The notes under the pieces were generated by a model. It made no database searches. It was not told the DNA's origin and was given only the letters and a program-made list of their open reading frames with translations. Made by a program: the position numbers and the translations under genes. A DNA stretch of 64,000 bases, taken from Prolixibacter denitrificans. GTDB taxonomy: Bacteria > Bacteroidota > Bacteroidia > Bacteroidales > Prolixibacteraceae. The stretch spans positions 1-64,000 of the forward strand of contig NZ_PYGC01000015.1 of the NCBI RefSeq assembly GCF_003014495.1, written 5' to 3'. Below, piece after piece: positions 47,967 to 56,701 of the stretch; the stretch's first letter is position 1, and every line of letters starts with the position of its first letter.

Positions 47967-49703
47967 CTAGCTCGCCGGCGGATACTGATCAATCAGTTTG
48001 TTCTGTTTCGCAGCGGCCTTCAGGAAATCCTTTACCGTCATGGGTTTGTACCCGCGCGAACGGTTCAGGTGGCCCACCTTGAAGAGTAGGCTCTGCGATT
48101 TGAACAGCGCTTTGTACAGTTTGAAGATCGAAACCTCGGGGTCCCAGGCGCTGATGGCTTCCGAACCGGCACCGTTGATTTCGATGATGGAGAATCCTTC
48201 GCCTTTTTGCAGCAGCTCGGTCGATTCGAAGCGCACATCGAAGCGGCCAAAGTAGAACTCCGGCATACTTTGCGCGATGGCATCGATGCGGGCACTCAGC
48301 TCCGGCGTAATCAGATGACTGGCATCGCGGTAGAGACCGCCTACGCGGATGCTCCCGATAAACGACAGGCGAATCAGTTCACCGTCGGCCGGCACCATGT
48401 CGAGGTACTGCTTCTCGAGGCTCATGTGCTCGGTTTTCCCGCCCAGGTAATAATCGGCATGAGTTTTCATGCGCGGGTTGTTGCGGATAAGGTCGCGCAG
48501 CGTCGATGTTCCGTCGCCATACACATACGGGAAATAGCGCAACGTCACCGAAATCACCTTACCGTGTTCCTCGCCGGGATAGCGGACGTAAAAGATACCC
48601 GCTTCGCCGTCGTGTTGCACCGGACGCTGCAGCAGCAGTTTTTCCCCTTTCGGGTATTCATCCAGATAATGGAGCAGGTGCGCATCCTCTTCCACGAGGC
48701 GCACGCCGTAACCCTGCCAGCCCACGTCGGGTTTCACCACCACCGGGAACTCCAGGCCTTTTTCCTTCATCAGCGAAAGCGCGTCCTGCAAATCGGCATC
48801 CACGCCCTTGCCGTTTCGTTCGAAAGTCACAAACTCGGCGACCCATTGCTGGTGGTCGTCGCCAACCTGTTCCATGATATCGCTCTTCGATTCGCCCCAG
48901 AAACCGCCGGTTTCAATCATGGGGTTCGATACCGTGGGCAGGGTCAGTGAACGATAACGTGCCGAGAGGAATAACCAGCGTAATCCGACCGGTAAATAAA
49001 ATAATCCGTTGGGGAGGCGTTCAGCCAGCGAGACGAACCTTTTCAGTCCATCGGGTGACGGCATCCCGGTATGCCTGTTTTTCCGTCCGGGCTTATATGT
49101 TTTCAGCATTTTCAAAAATGAAGGAGCTTCGTCGTCGTCGAGGGCCCGTTCGGTCACCTTGGCGAACTTCGGTTTCAGCAGGCTGGTGGAGGCGAATACA
49201 ATAACGATGATGGCGACGAGTATCCACGCCCAGTAGTTCAGGTGGACCAGTACCAAATCGCCGAACACAATCACCAGAGTGAGGGCGATGGAGGTGTACA
49301 CGCCACCGGTGATGGCCGACAGCAGGGTAAACCGTCCCAGCGGGATTTTGAACCAGCCACAAGCCACGAAAGTGGGGAAGAGGAGGCCCGGTGTGAGGCG
49401 GCACATGATGAGCACCTTCGTCAGGTTCGATTCAATCCAGTTGTGGAGGCGTTCGACCTTGGGGCCAATGATTTTGCGCCGCAGCCAGGCGTTCTTTTGG
49501 GCAAACCGTCCGAGGAGATAAATGAATACATCGCCGGCGACAATTCCCGTGAAAACGGCAGTATAGACCAACACGAGCGGTACGTGATGCTCGACACGCG
49601 AGAACCCCGCCGCCAGTATGGCAGCATCCTCGTGGATGAAGGTCAGGAAGAATATCGCGAGAAAATGCTTCAACCATGTGAGGTTAAAAAGCGTCATCGT
49701 CAT
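47967..49703 (-). CDS. DedA (VTT) membrane domain fused to an ATP-grasp domain
   Basis: 578 residues. Residues about 1-185 are a DedA/SNARE-associated (VTT) domain with FIHEDAAIL, GRFAQKN and CRLTPGLLFPTF, the family of lipid-carrier flippases. Residues about 290-530 look like an ATP-grasp ligase: a PVVVKPDVGWQG(Y)G phosphate loop, KLLLQRPV, and a metal-binding FSIIEINGAGSEA glutamate/asparagine pair. The fusion suggests coupling of lipid or undecaprenyl-phosphate handling with an ATP-dependent carboxylate-amine ligation at the membrane. That is inference; I know of no proven function for this architecture. Confidence 0.75.
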   Translation of the reverse strand: MTMTLFNLTWLKHFLAIFFLTFIHEDAAILAAGFSRVEHHVPLVLVYTAVFTGIVAGDVFIYLLGRFAQKNAWLRRKIIGPKVERLHNWIESNLTKVLIMCRLTPGLLFPTFVACGWFKIPLGRFTLLSAITGGVYTSIALTLVIVFGDLVLVHLNYWAWILVAIIVIVFASTSLLKPKFAKVTERALDDDEAPSFLKMLKTYKPGRKNRHTGMPSPDGLKRFVSLAERLPNGLFYLPVGLRWLFLSARYRSLTLPTVSNPMIETGGFWGESKSDIMEQVGDDHQQWVAEFVTFERNGKGVDADLQDALSLMKEKGLEFPVVVKPDVGWQGYGVRLVEEDAHLLHYLDEYPKGEKLLLQRPVQHDGEAGIFYVRYPGEEHGKVISVTLRYFPYVYGDGTSTLRDLIRNNPRMKTHADYYLGGKTEHMSLEKQYLDMVPADGELIRLSFIGSIRVGGLYRDASHLITPELSARIDAIAQSMPEFYFGRFDVRFESTELLQKGEGFSIIEINGAGSEAISAWDPEVSIFKLYKALFKSQSLLFKVGHLNRSRGYKPMTVKDFLKAAAKQNKLIDQYPPAS

Positions 49704-50102
49704 ATCTGTATCGTTAAGGTAAACCCTTTTAGTTGGTTGGTCGCCGCCAAAAGCGCGACTTCCACCGGAACTAAAATACTCAATTTGTTTTATTATTTAA
49801 CAGGTAAAAGTTGAAAAATGCGGTTCGCCCGCTGGCCCCTTCATTACCCGCCTGTTACCCCATTAGACAGCCGGAGCCGATGTTTTGTTACAGTTTGGCA
49901 ATACATTCTTCCACAGTTTTTTCGGCCGGATGCTTATGGAAACCTGTTTTAAGGAAAATTCCGGCCAGTAGATGAACATAACCGTCACATTTGGGTCAGT
50001 TGACGGCCGTTGTATGACCGTTGTAGAGACGCCCGATTCGGGCGTCTTTACGGGCGCGTTGATGGTGGTGAATAATTGTCTGAACCGGGATTACGCAGAT
50101 TA
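49704..50102. other. Intergenic region with family B palindrome
   Basis: No gene. A family B palindrome gtagagacgcccgattcggg...gtctttac lies at 50023-50051, followed by a 'tgtctgaaccgggattacgcag' word that recurs at 58493-58514 upstream of the same restriction operon. The DedA gene promoter should lie near 49704-49800 but was not resolved. Confidence 0.6.
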
Positions 50103-53100
50103 CTAATTGGTCAATTCATCCGCAATCATGGTAGCTTGTTTTAAGACCGTTTCTGTGGCGAGTTTTTGCATATCAGGTGGATAGCCGAAACGTCTTAGCA
50201 ACCGCTTAACTGCCACTTTTAACTTAGCCCTCACGCTCTCTTTGATTTGCCAGTCAATCGATGCGTTCTTTTTGATCGTTTCGGTCAATACAATGGCTAA
50301 TTCCCGAAGTTTGTCCTGCTGCATCAGTTCCCGGGCACTATCATTATTAGCGACAGCGGTATAAAAAGCATATTCGTAGTCCGACATACCCATCTTCTGG
50401 GGGCCCTCTTTTACATCGACCACATGTTTGCTCAGTTTAATCAACTCGTCGATTACCTCAGCAGCTGTCAGTATCTTATTGTGATAGCGTTTGATGGAAT
50501 TTTCGAGCATCTCCATCAGCGACTTTCCTTCGATCAGGTTATACCGGGCCAACGATTTTATCTCGTCGTTCAGTAACTTCTTGAGAACCTCCATCGCAAC
50601 GTTCTTGTGCTCCATTCCCTTCAATTCCAACAGGAACTCTTCCGAGAGGATGGAGATATCCGGCTTTTTAATCCCCGCCGCATCGAATACATCTATTACC
50701 TGCTCCGATACCAGTGCCTGATCAATCACCTGTCGGATGGTCGTTTCAATCTCTTCGTCGGTACGTCCCGAGCCGGTGCCGTCAAATTTCACCAACCGGG
50801 CCTTTACCGCCTGGAAAAATGCCACCTCATCTTTTACGTCCAGCGCTTCTTCATGCGGAATCGCGATAGCAAAGGCCTGCGAAAGCTGCGTGACTTCCTT
50901 AATGTACCGTTTCTTTCCGTCTTCCAGTCCCAGGATGTGTTCTTCAGCTTCCAGAATAAGCGAAAGCTTTTTGGAGGTATGGGCAGCAAAGTAATCTTCG
51001 TAGGCAAAACCATGGAAGAGTCCCGAAACAACACTCAACTTCTCCTGCATCAGTTCGACGGCTTTTTGTTGTGTTTCAGCCGGGTCGCCTTTTCCTCCGG
51101 CATCGGAGTAGAAGGAGAGGGCCTTCTTTAGATCGGAAGCAATCCCCAGGTAATCGACCACCAATCCCCCCGGCTTATCCATGTATACGCGGTTCACACG
51201 GGCAATGGCCTGCATCAGGTTGTGCCCTTTCATGGGTTTATCGATGTACAGCGTGTGCATACTGGGTACATCGAAGCCGGTGAGCCACATATCCCGAACG
51301 ATAACCAGTTTCAGTTCGTCTTTCGGGTCCCGCATCCGATCGGCCAGCTTTTTACGTTGCTGTTTGGTCGTGTGATGTTTGGATATGAGAGCTCCTTCCG
51401 AACTGGAAGAAGTCATTACTACCTTGATAACTCCTTTGTCCAATTCGTCGGAATGCCATTCAGGACGTAACCGGATAATTTCCCGGTATAGTTCTGCTGC
51501 AATTCGCCGGCTCATCGATACGATCATTCCTTTGCCATCAAATACTTCCTGACGTTGTTCAAAGTGAGTGATCATATCACGGGCAATATTTCTGACCCGG
51601 TTTTCACTGCCAATCAATGCTTCCAGTTGAGTCCATTTGGCTTTCGCCTTCTGTGTTTCGGTCAGTTCATCTTCGCCCAGCTCGTCGTCAAGCTCTTCAA
51701 CCAGTTTTTTCCCTGCCTCTGTCAGGGCTACTTTGGCTAGTCGGCTTTCGTAATAGATTTTTACCGTGGCGCCATCATTTACGGCCTGGGCAATGTCGTA
51801 TACATCGATGTAGTTACCGAAAACTGCCGGTGTATTGATATCGGTACTTTCAATTGGCGTACCGGTAAAGCCCAGATAGGTAGCATTAGGCAGGGCGTCG
51901 CGCATGTACTTGGCAAAACCATAGCGTACGGCTCCGGTATCTTTATCGGTTTTGGCTTTAAAACCGTATTGGGTGCGGTGTGCTTCATCGGCTATCACCA
52001 CAATGTTTTCGCGCTCCGACAAGGTCTCGTACACGTTGCCCTCTTCCGGTTGAAATTTCTGAATGGTCGAGAAGACAACCCCGCCGGAAGCAACTTTCAA
52101 TTTTTCTTTTAAATCATCACGGCTCTCTGCCTGGCGGGGTTCCTGCCGGAGCAATTGGGTCGATGCGGCGAAGGTATCAAATAACTGATCGTCCAAATCG
52201 TTGCGATCGGTAATAATGACCACCGTGGGGTTATCCATGGCCAGTACAAGCTTTCCGGTGTAGAAAACCATCGACAACGACTTACCACTTCCCTGTGTAT
52301 GCCACACAACGCCACCTTTCCGGTCACCACGGGGTTGTTGAAAGGCACTGGGCACTCCGTAACTCTCCGGATGCTCTTCCACTACATTCCCTTCGAACGA
52401 AGGTTGATAATAGGTTTCATAACCTGCCGCCCGCAGGGTCGATTCAACCGCACGGTTCACCGCATAATATTGATGATAGGCTGCCAGTTTTTTAACGGTT
52501 GTGACAGTCACAATACCATCCGTATCTTCTTTCTTATTCTTTTCGAAAACGATAAAATGCCTAATCAAATCTAGCAGCGTCTCTTTGTTCAGCATTCCCC
52601 GAACCAAGGTCTCCAACTGGCTGATAAGTCGCGAAGCCTCGGTTTTCCCGTCGTCCGACTTCCACGCCATGTAGCGGGTAAATCCGGCCGAAAGAGAACC
52701 GGCCCGGGCTTCCAGGCCATCGGATATCACATTAAACGCATTGTAGGTAAAAAGGGTAGAGATGCTGTCTTTGTAGGTTTCCACTTGCCGGAAGGCCGAC
52801 TGTATGGTGGCCTGGTCACCCGCAGCATTTTTAAGTTCCATCACCACCAGGGGCAGACCGTTCACAAACAGAATCACATCAGGGCGTTTGTTGATTCCGT
52901 TCTCTATCACCGTAAACTGGTTCACTACCGTGAATTCGTTATTCTCCGGATGGGCAAAGTCCACCAACCAAACTAAATCGCCCCGCTCATTACCTTCTTT
53001 CTGGTAGCTGACATTGATCCCTTCCGTTAGCAGCCGGTGAAAGGTTTCGTTATTGGCCAGCAATTCGGGTGAATGAATACGTTGTACCTCCTTCAGGGCT

Positions 53101-53306
53101 TCCTCCTGCGATGAAACGGGTAGCGAAGGATTAATTCGTCCGATGGCTGCTCGTAGCTGATTGGTCAGTAGAACCTCTTCGTAGCTATCGCGAAGCGGAT
53201 GGTCGCCGTCGGGCGCAATATCGGGGCCGTACAGATATTGATAGTTCAGCCGCGTCAGCAGTTCAATAACGAATTCTTCGATGGTATTTTCGGTTAATCG
53301 GGTCAT
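50103..53306 (-). CDS. hsdR: Type I restriction enzyme R subunit
   Basis: 1067 residues. N-terminal PD-(D/E)xK nuclease with D142 (KRPDVI) and the ELK at about 157-159. An SF2 translocase follows with Walker A HTQGSGKS (about 336-343), DEAH box (IADEAHRTQYG) and LGFTGTPI, then a helical C-terminus. Together with hsdM and hsdS on the same strand it forms a type I restriction-modification system that translocates and cuts unmodified DNA. It is last in the operon, 2 bp after a RAYT gene. Confidence 0.96.
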   Translation of the reverse strand: MTRLTENTIEEFVIELLTRLNYQYLYGPDIAPDGDHPLRDSYEEVLLTNQLRAAIGRINPSLPVSSQEEALKEVQRIHSPELLANNETFHRLLTEGINVSYQKEGNERGDLVWLVDFAHPENNEFTVVNQFTVIENGINKRPDVILFVNGLPLVVMELKNAAGDQATIQSAFRQVETYKDSISTLFTYNAFNVISDGLEARAGSLSAGFTRYMAWKSDDGKTEASRLISQLETLVRGMLNKETLLDLIRHFIVFEKNKKEDTDGIVTVTTVKKLAAYHQYYAVNRAVESTLRAAGYETYYQPSFEGNVVEEHPESYGVPSAFQQPRGDRKGGVVWHTQGSGKSLSMVFYTGKLVLAMDNPTVVIITDRNDLDDQLFDTFAASTQLLRQEPRQAESRDDLKEKLKVASGGVVFSTIQKFQPEEGNVYETLSERENIVVIADEAHRTQYGFKAKTDKDTGAVRYGFAKYMRDALPNATYLGFTGTPIESTDINTPAVFGNYIDVYDIAQAVNDGATVKIYYESRLAKVALTEAGKKLVEELDDELGEDELTETQKAKAKWTQLEALIGSENRVRNIARDMITHFEQRQEVFDGKGMIVSMSRRIAAELYREIIRLRPEWHSDELDKGVIKVVMTSSSSEGALISKHHTTKQQRKKLADRMRDPKDELKLVIVRDMWLTGFDVPSMHTLYIDKPMKGHNLMQAIARVNRVYMDKPGGLVVDYLGIASDLKKALSFYSDAGGKGDPAETQQKAVELMQEKLSVVSGLFHGFAYEDYFAAHTSKKLSLILEAEEHILGLEDGKKRYIKEVTQLSQAFAIAIPHEEALDVKDEVAFFQAVKARLVKFDGTGSGRTDEEIETTIRQVIDQALVSEQVIDVFDAAGIKKPDISILSEEFLLELKGMEHKNVAMEVLKKLLNDEIKSLARYNLIEGKSLMEMLENSIKRYHNKILTAAEVIDELIKLSKHVVDVKEGPQKMGMSDYEYAFYTAVANNDSARELMQQDKLRELAIVLTETIKKNASIDWQIKESVRAKLKVAVKRLLRRFGYPPDMQKLATETVLKQATMIADELTN

Positions 53307-53308
53307 TT

Positions 53309-54058
53309 TTATTGGTGGTTGTAATTTGGATTCAATGAATCAGTCTTCCATTTCAATGGATTATTCACAATATAGGCAGAAATATTGTGATAGGATTTTT
53401 CATTTCGGATAATGTGTTCCCAATAATTGCGCTGCCATAATTTACCGTCGAATGGTTGCCAATGATCGTTTTTTACGCCGCGGATATATTCGTTTGTCGT
53501 CAACGATTTAAATGCCCCAATGATATCCCCCAATCGTTTTTGATTCGTCGCGGCAATTCCTTGCGCCTCCGTTGGGTCAATCTCCTCTGGTTTCGTTGGG
53601 GCAATCCCTTGTGGTCCCGTTGGGTCAATCTCCTCTGGTTTCGTTGGGGCAATCCCCTCTTGTTTCGTTGGGTCAACCCCTTGTGGTCCCGTTGGGGCAA
53701 TCCCTTGTGGTTGCCCCCTATCCCTGCCGTCCAATTTAGGGTCACCCACAAGGGATGACCCTACCTGGGATGACCCTGCCGCCGGTGTTTCAATGATTTC
53801 GACGATGGCGTGAAAATGGTTGGGCATGACCATCATTTCGTGGCATTTTATGTCCGGAAATTTGTTTTCCAATTCATAAAACCATTTTTGTATCATCTGT
53901 CCGGCGGGATTCGTCTGCATGGTTCCGTTGACAATATCGCCAAACAAACAGAACCGGTTTTTCACGCATAGGGTGACAAAATACAATCCGGCCTGCGCAT
54001 AATCGTATCCTTTTAACCGGATAGACCGTCGGTGATGGATTTGCGGATTGTATTTCAT
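53309..54058 (-). CDS. REP-associated tyrosine transposase (RAYT 1)
   Basis: 249 residues of the Y1 HUH transposase class. The metal-binding HUH motif is PNHFHAIVE (H81, H83) and the catalytic tyrosine lies in WQRNYWEHIIRNE (about Y212). Between them sits an unusually long linker (about 90-172). It is encoded by a palindrome (53738-53764, residues 98-107) and then 24-bp repeats that read IAPT(K/G)P(E/Q)(E/G). It is inserted between a DUF413 gene and hsdR, stop to start 2 bp, inside the restriction operon. Such proteins mobilise REP palindromes; family A is the likely partner. Confidence 0.88.
   Translation of the reverse strand: MKYNPQIHHRRSIRLKGYDYAQAGLYFVTLCVKNRFCLFGDIVNGTMQTNPAGQMIQKWFYELENKFPDIKCHEMMVMPNHFHAIVEIIETPAAGSSQVGSSLVGDPKLDGRDRGQPQGIAPTGPQGVDPTKQEGIAPTKPEEIDPTGPQGIAPTKPEEIDPTEAQGIAATNQKRLGDIIGAFKSLTTNEYIRGVKNDHWQPFDGKLWQRNYWEHIIRNEKSYHNISAYIVNNPLKWKTDSLNPNYNHQ
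53560..53764. repeat. In-frame 24-bp repeats and palindrome inside RAYT 1
   Basis: About seven units of 24 bp, such as 'tctggtttcgttggggcaat', run from 53560 to 53705. They are followed by a hairpin agggtcaccc-acaa-gggatgaccct with a ctac edge at 53738-53764, a relative of family A. All stay in frame and encode the transposase linker. Confidence 0.8.
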
Positions 54059-54067
54059 TGCTCGGTT

Positions 54068-54454
54068 TTATTGACGATGTACACGGCTATTCACCCCGTA
54101 CATCATTTTACGCAATTCTTTGGCGTCGGCGCGGCTGTAGAAACCGTCGTCCTGATATTCGTAGCTTACCTTCAGGCGGTCGCCCATTTTTTGTTCAATG
54201 CGTTTCCGTCCCAGATATTTGAACCAGGCTTGTTCTTCCACCGAAACAGGGTCTCGTTTGCCGTTGGCTACCTCGACAAACAATTCCTGTCGTTTGGTAA
54301 GCGGGGCCAGTTCGCCATCGGTTAATGCCTGGAACCAGTGTCCCCATCTTTCTAATATTTTTAATTCTTCTTCTGTGAAAATGGCATGGTTACAATCCAC
54401 CACAAAAGGGCCTTTTTGGCTGATGTAATCGTTATGGATTCTTCGGTCAGTCAT
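54068..54454 (-). CDS. DUF413 (MaoP-like) protein
   Basis: 128 residues, cytosolic. The block FTEEELKILERWGHWFQAL-DGELAPLTKRQELFVEV matches the DUF413 pattern, whose E. coli member MaoP acts in chromosome Ori macrodomain organisation. Here it sits inside a restriction operon, where its job is unknown. 9 bp before the RAYT start. Confidence 0.7.
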   Translation of the reverse strand: MTDRRIHNDYISQKGPFVVDCNHAIFTEEELKILERWGHWFQALTDGELAPLTKRQELFVEVANGKRDPVSVEEQAWFKYLGRKRIEQKMGDRLKVSYEYQDDGFYSRADAKELRKMMYGVNSRVHRQ

Positions 54455-54503
54455 GTTGGTTAATTTTTATTGCTCATGCAACCTATTTCCGGCTAACAAG
54501 CAG

Positions 54504-55037
54504 TTAGTTCTCCGGAACAACTTTAGTGACTTCTGCTATATGGCTTCGCTTTTCTTTTTTTCCATAATAATTGAACCATGAATGCATTAAAAGAATCTTC
54601 TGTGAAGCAGGGATTCTGGTAATAAAAGAATATTTATTTTTCAGACCAGGTTCAATAAAAAAATATTCAGCTTTTTTAGGTAGAAATGAACCTTCACTCA
54701 GTGTCGTTGGAAAATTCACCTGCCCACCGTAGTTATAATTTAACTCAACGACATCATGGTTTGATAATGACTCCACTTTGAACTTGAAATCATTCATTTT
54801 ATGTTGGACTTTTCCTTTATTTTCCACGTAAGCGTTTAATTCAACAATCCACCATTCACCTAATTTTTCATGAAAGACGATATCTACAGAAAAATCTATT
54901 AGAGCTTGGTGCTCTCGTTGTCTATAGAATCGACGATATGTCCAAATACCTCCAACAATGATACCTGTACCAGTGGTAAGATTCTTAAATATGCTTGCCC
55001 ATGTTTCAGATCTTGTTATCCAGTCTAATAAAATCAT
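54504..55037 (-). CDS. Membrane-anchored protein of the restriction locus
   Basis: 177 residues with one N-terminal membrane helix (about 20-36, GTGIIVGGIWTY) and a beta-rich domain of about 140 residues. No family recognised. A/T-rich like the hsdS variable parts, and 27 bp after hsdS, so probably acquired with the system. Confidence 0.6.
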   Translation of the reverse strand: MILLDWITRSETWASIFKNLTTGTGIIVGGIWTYRRFYRQREHQALIDFSVDIVFHEKLGEWWIVELNAYVENKGKVQHKMNDFKFKVESLSNHDVVELNYNYGGQVNFPTTLSEGSFLPKKAEYFFIEPGLKNKYSFITRIPASQKILLMHSWFNYYGKKEKRSHIAEVTKVVPEN

Positions 55038-55064
55038 CGGTCTTAATTTTGTTTAATTCTATAG

Positions 55065-56243
55065 TTAAAGATTTACTCTTACCTCGCCACTCATCAATTT
55101 CGGCAACAACGTATCCCTCATTTTTTCAAGGACGCGGATTTGTTTTTGGTTATATTTTATCTTCTCAATGGATGGATTTACAACATCATTAAATTTAGTT
55201 ACTACATCAATAGGAGGGATAGCAATTGGAAATTTTGCTAATGTATTCCAATTTGTTCTTGGCATCCGTGTACCTCCAGAAGCGGAATTTGCAAAATCAA
55301 CGACTTTGGTTTGGAAAAAAGCAAATAAGCTAAATGCAAACCATGCATTTGACTTTGCCCTTATAACTAAAATATCGGTGGAGCATACTCCAGGAAACGG
55401 TGCAAAACAGACTTTATGGAAGTAAGGTCTTAGTTTTCCAAAGAGTATATCATTCTCAATGAATTGAAATTTGTTACTTTGAACAGAAGCAGAGCTGGCA
55501 TATTTATTTAAGGCGATACTTTTTTTATCAATGTGCTCTAAGGCGACATATCGAAGAGAAGAGGGCATCTCTTCTTTTTTTATGTTGGCTTTTATATTGT
55601 CGGTCAGATCACCTAAGCTTCCTTCTCTCCAATTCTCCTCCGCTTCTTCTACAAACCACTGCCGAAACAAAGTCTCTGCCATTGCTTCCAGTGTTTGGTT
55701 CTGGCGGTGCAGCAGGTCGATTTTATCGTCGAGGCTGGAAAGCACTTCGGCGATGGCTTTTTGCTCGGGAAGGGGAGGGAGCGTTATCGGATAATTTTTT
55801 AAGGCTGTAAAATTAAAAACAGGCTGGACCGAATTTGAACTAATGGTCTGTATGTGATTACTGACATCAAATGAAGAAAAAAAGTAATAAACAAAATCTT
55901 GATGTGCTATCTCAGGATCGGGTTCAAGCATCATTGTATTCGTAGAAAGAACGAATTTGTCAATATTATTAAATGACGTTAAAATTCCTACTTTACCAAT
56001 TGTTCCGACCTTAGGAAAAACTAACGAACCTATTTTGGCTTGATGCCTAGAAAGTGAATTATATTTTTCAATAGTTACATAACGCCTATCATTCCAAATA
56101 CATTTCCGTCCTTGGATATTTTTCCCTTGAATAACAAGTACACCATTATCAACATAATCCTTCGTTTTGAGGTTTGAGCCGAAAGGTGCGTCAGCCATAT
56201 TCAAAGCAATTTCATGAATTTTATATTTTTTCCACTCACTCAT
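55065..56243 (-). CDS. hsdS: Type I restriction specificity subunit
   Basis: 392 residues with two target-recognition domains and two helical spacers. The central spacer is PLPEQKAIAEVLSSLDDKIDLL and the terminal one ends in LLPKLMSGEVRV. It sets the bipartite DNA target for HsdM/HsdR. The recognition domains are A/T-rich compared with hsdM and hsdR, as expected for swapped modules. Its start overlaps the stop of the GIY-YIG gene. Confidence 0.94.
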   Translation of the reverse strand: MSEWKKYKIHEIALNMADAPFGSNLKTKDYVDNGVLVIQGKNIQGRKCIWNDRRYVTIEKYNSLSRHQAKIGSLVFPKVGTIGKVGILTSFNNIDKFVLSTNTMMLEPDPEIAHQDFVYYFFSSFDVSNHIQTISSNSVQPVFNFTALKNYPITLPPLPEQKAIAEVLSSLDDKIDLLHRQNQTLEAMAETLFRQWFVEEAEENWREGSLGDLTDNIKANIKKEEMPSSLRYVALEHIDKKSIALNKYASSASVQSNKFQFIENDILFGKLRPYFHKVCFAPFPGVCSTDILVIRAKSNAWFAFSLFAFFQTKVVDFANSASGGTRMPRTNWNTLAKFPIAIPPIDVVTKFNDVVNPSIEKIKYNQKQIRVLEKMRDTLLPKLMSGEVRVNL

Positions 56244-56701
56244 TGGTGTTTTGTCTTTTTATTGTTGCCTTCGAGAGCCTCAGGCAACGAGCTGTTCTCT
56301 CCTTGGTGGCTGAGCTTGTCGAAGCAGTGGCTGAGGTTCTCTTCTTGGTGGCTGAGGTTCTCTTCTTGGTGGCTGAGGTTCTCGAAGCCACCCTTCATCT
56401 TCTCGAAGCCACCCTTATCCCGATATGCCTTTGCCAACTTCGGAAGCATATCCAGGTTCCCGTTTATCAGCGCCTCCTTCTTTTTCCGGCTCCAGCCTTG
56501 TACCTGTTTTTCGCGGTAAAAGGCATCGTCTATTCTTGCGTATTCTTCATAATATACCAGGCGAACGGGCAAATGCCTCCGGGTATGGTTGGCCCCTTCG
56601 CCTGATTGGTGCTGTGCAAGCCGTTGCTCCAAATCTTTTGTGCTTCCGGTATAATAGCTGCCATCCGAACATTCGAGTATGTACATATACCCTTTATTCA
56701 T
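56240..56701 (-). CDS. GIY-YIG nuclease-like protein within the hsd operon
   Basis: 153 residues from the ATG of MNKGYMYI, which overlaps the hsdM stop by 8 bp; its own stop overlaps the hsdS start. The GIY-YIG motif appears as [17 protein letters not shown], followed by R and E catalytic positions ([24 protein letters not shown]), the UvrC/YhbQ-like type. The C-terminal 45 residues are built of a heptad (NLSHQEE) encoded by 21-bp DNA repeats. The double overlap shows translation together with hsdM and hsdS. Confidence 0.82.
   Translation of the reverse strand: MNKGYMYILECSDGSYYTGSTKDLEQRLAQHQSGEGANHTRRHLPVRLVYYEEYARIDDAFYREKQVQGWSRKKKEALINGNLDMLPKLAKAYRDKGGFEKMKGGFENLSHQEENLSHQEENLSHCFDKLSHQGENSSLPEALEGNNKKTKHQ
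56256..56405. repeat. In-frame 21-bp repeats in the GIY-YIG gene
   Basis: Three to five units of 'gtggctgaggttctcttctt' type with exact 21-bp spacing, plus 'ggctgagcttgtcgaag' and 'cttctcgaagccaccc' variants. They encode the NLSHQEE heptads. The same words appear in hsdM at 56930-56975 and 57099-57188. Confidence 0.85.
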
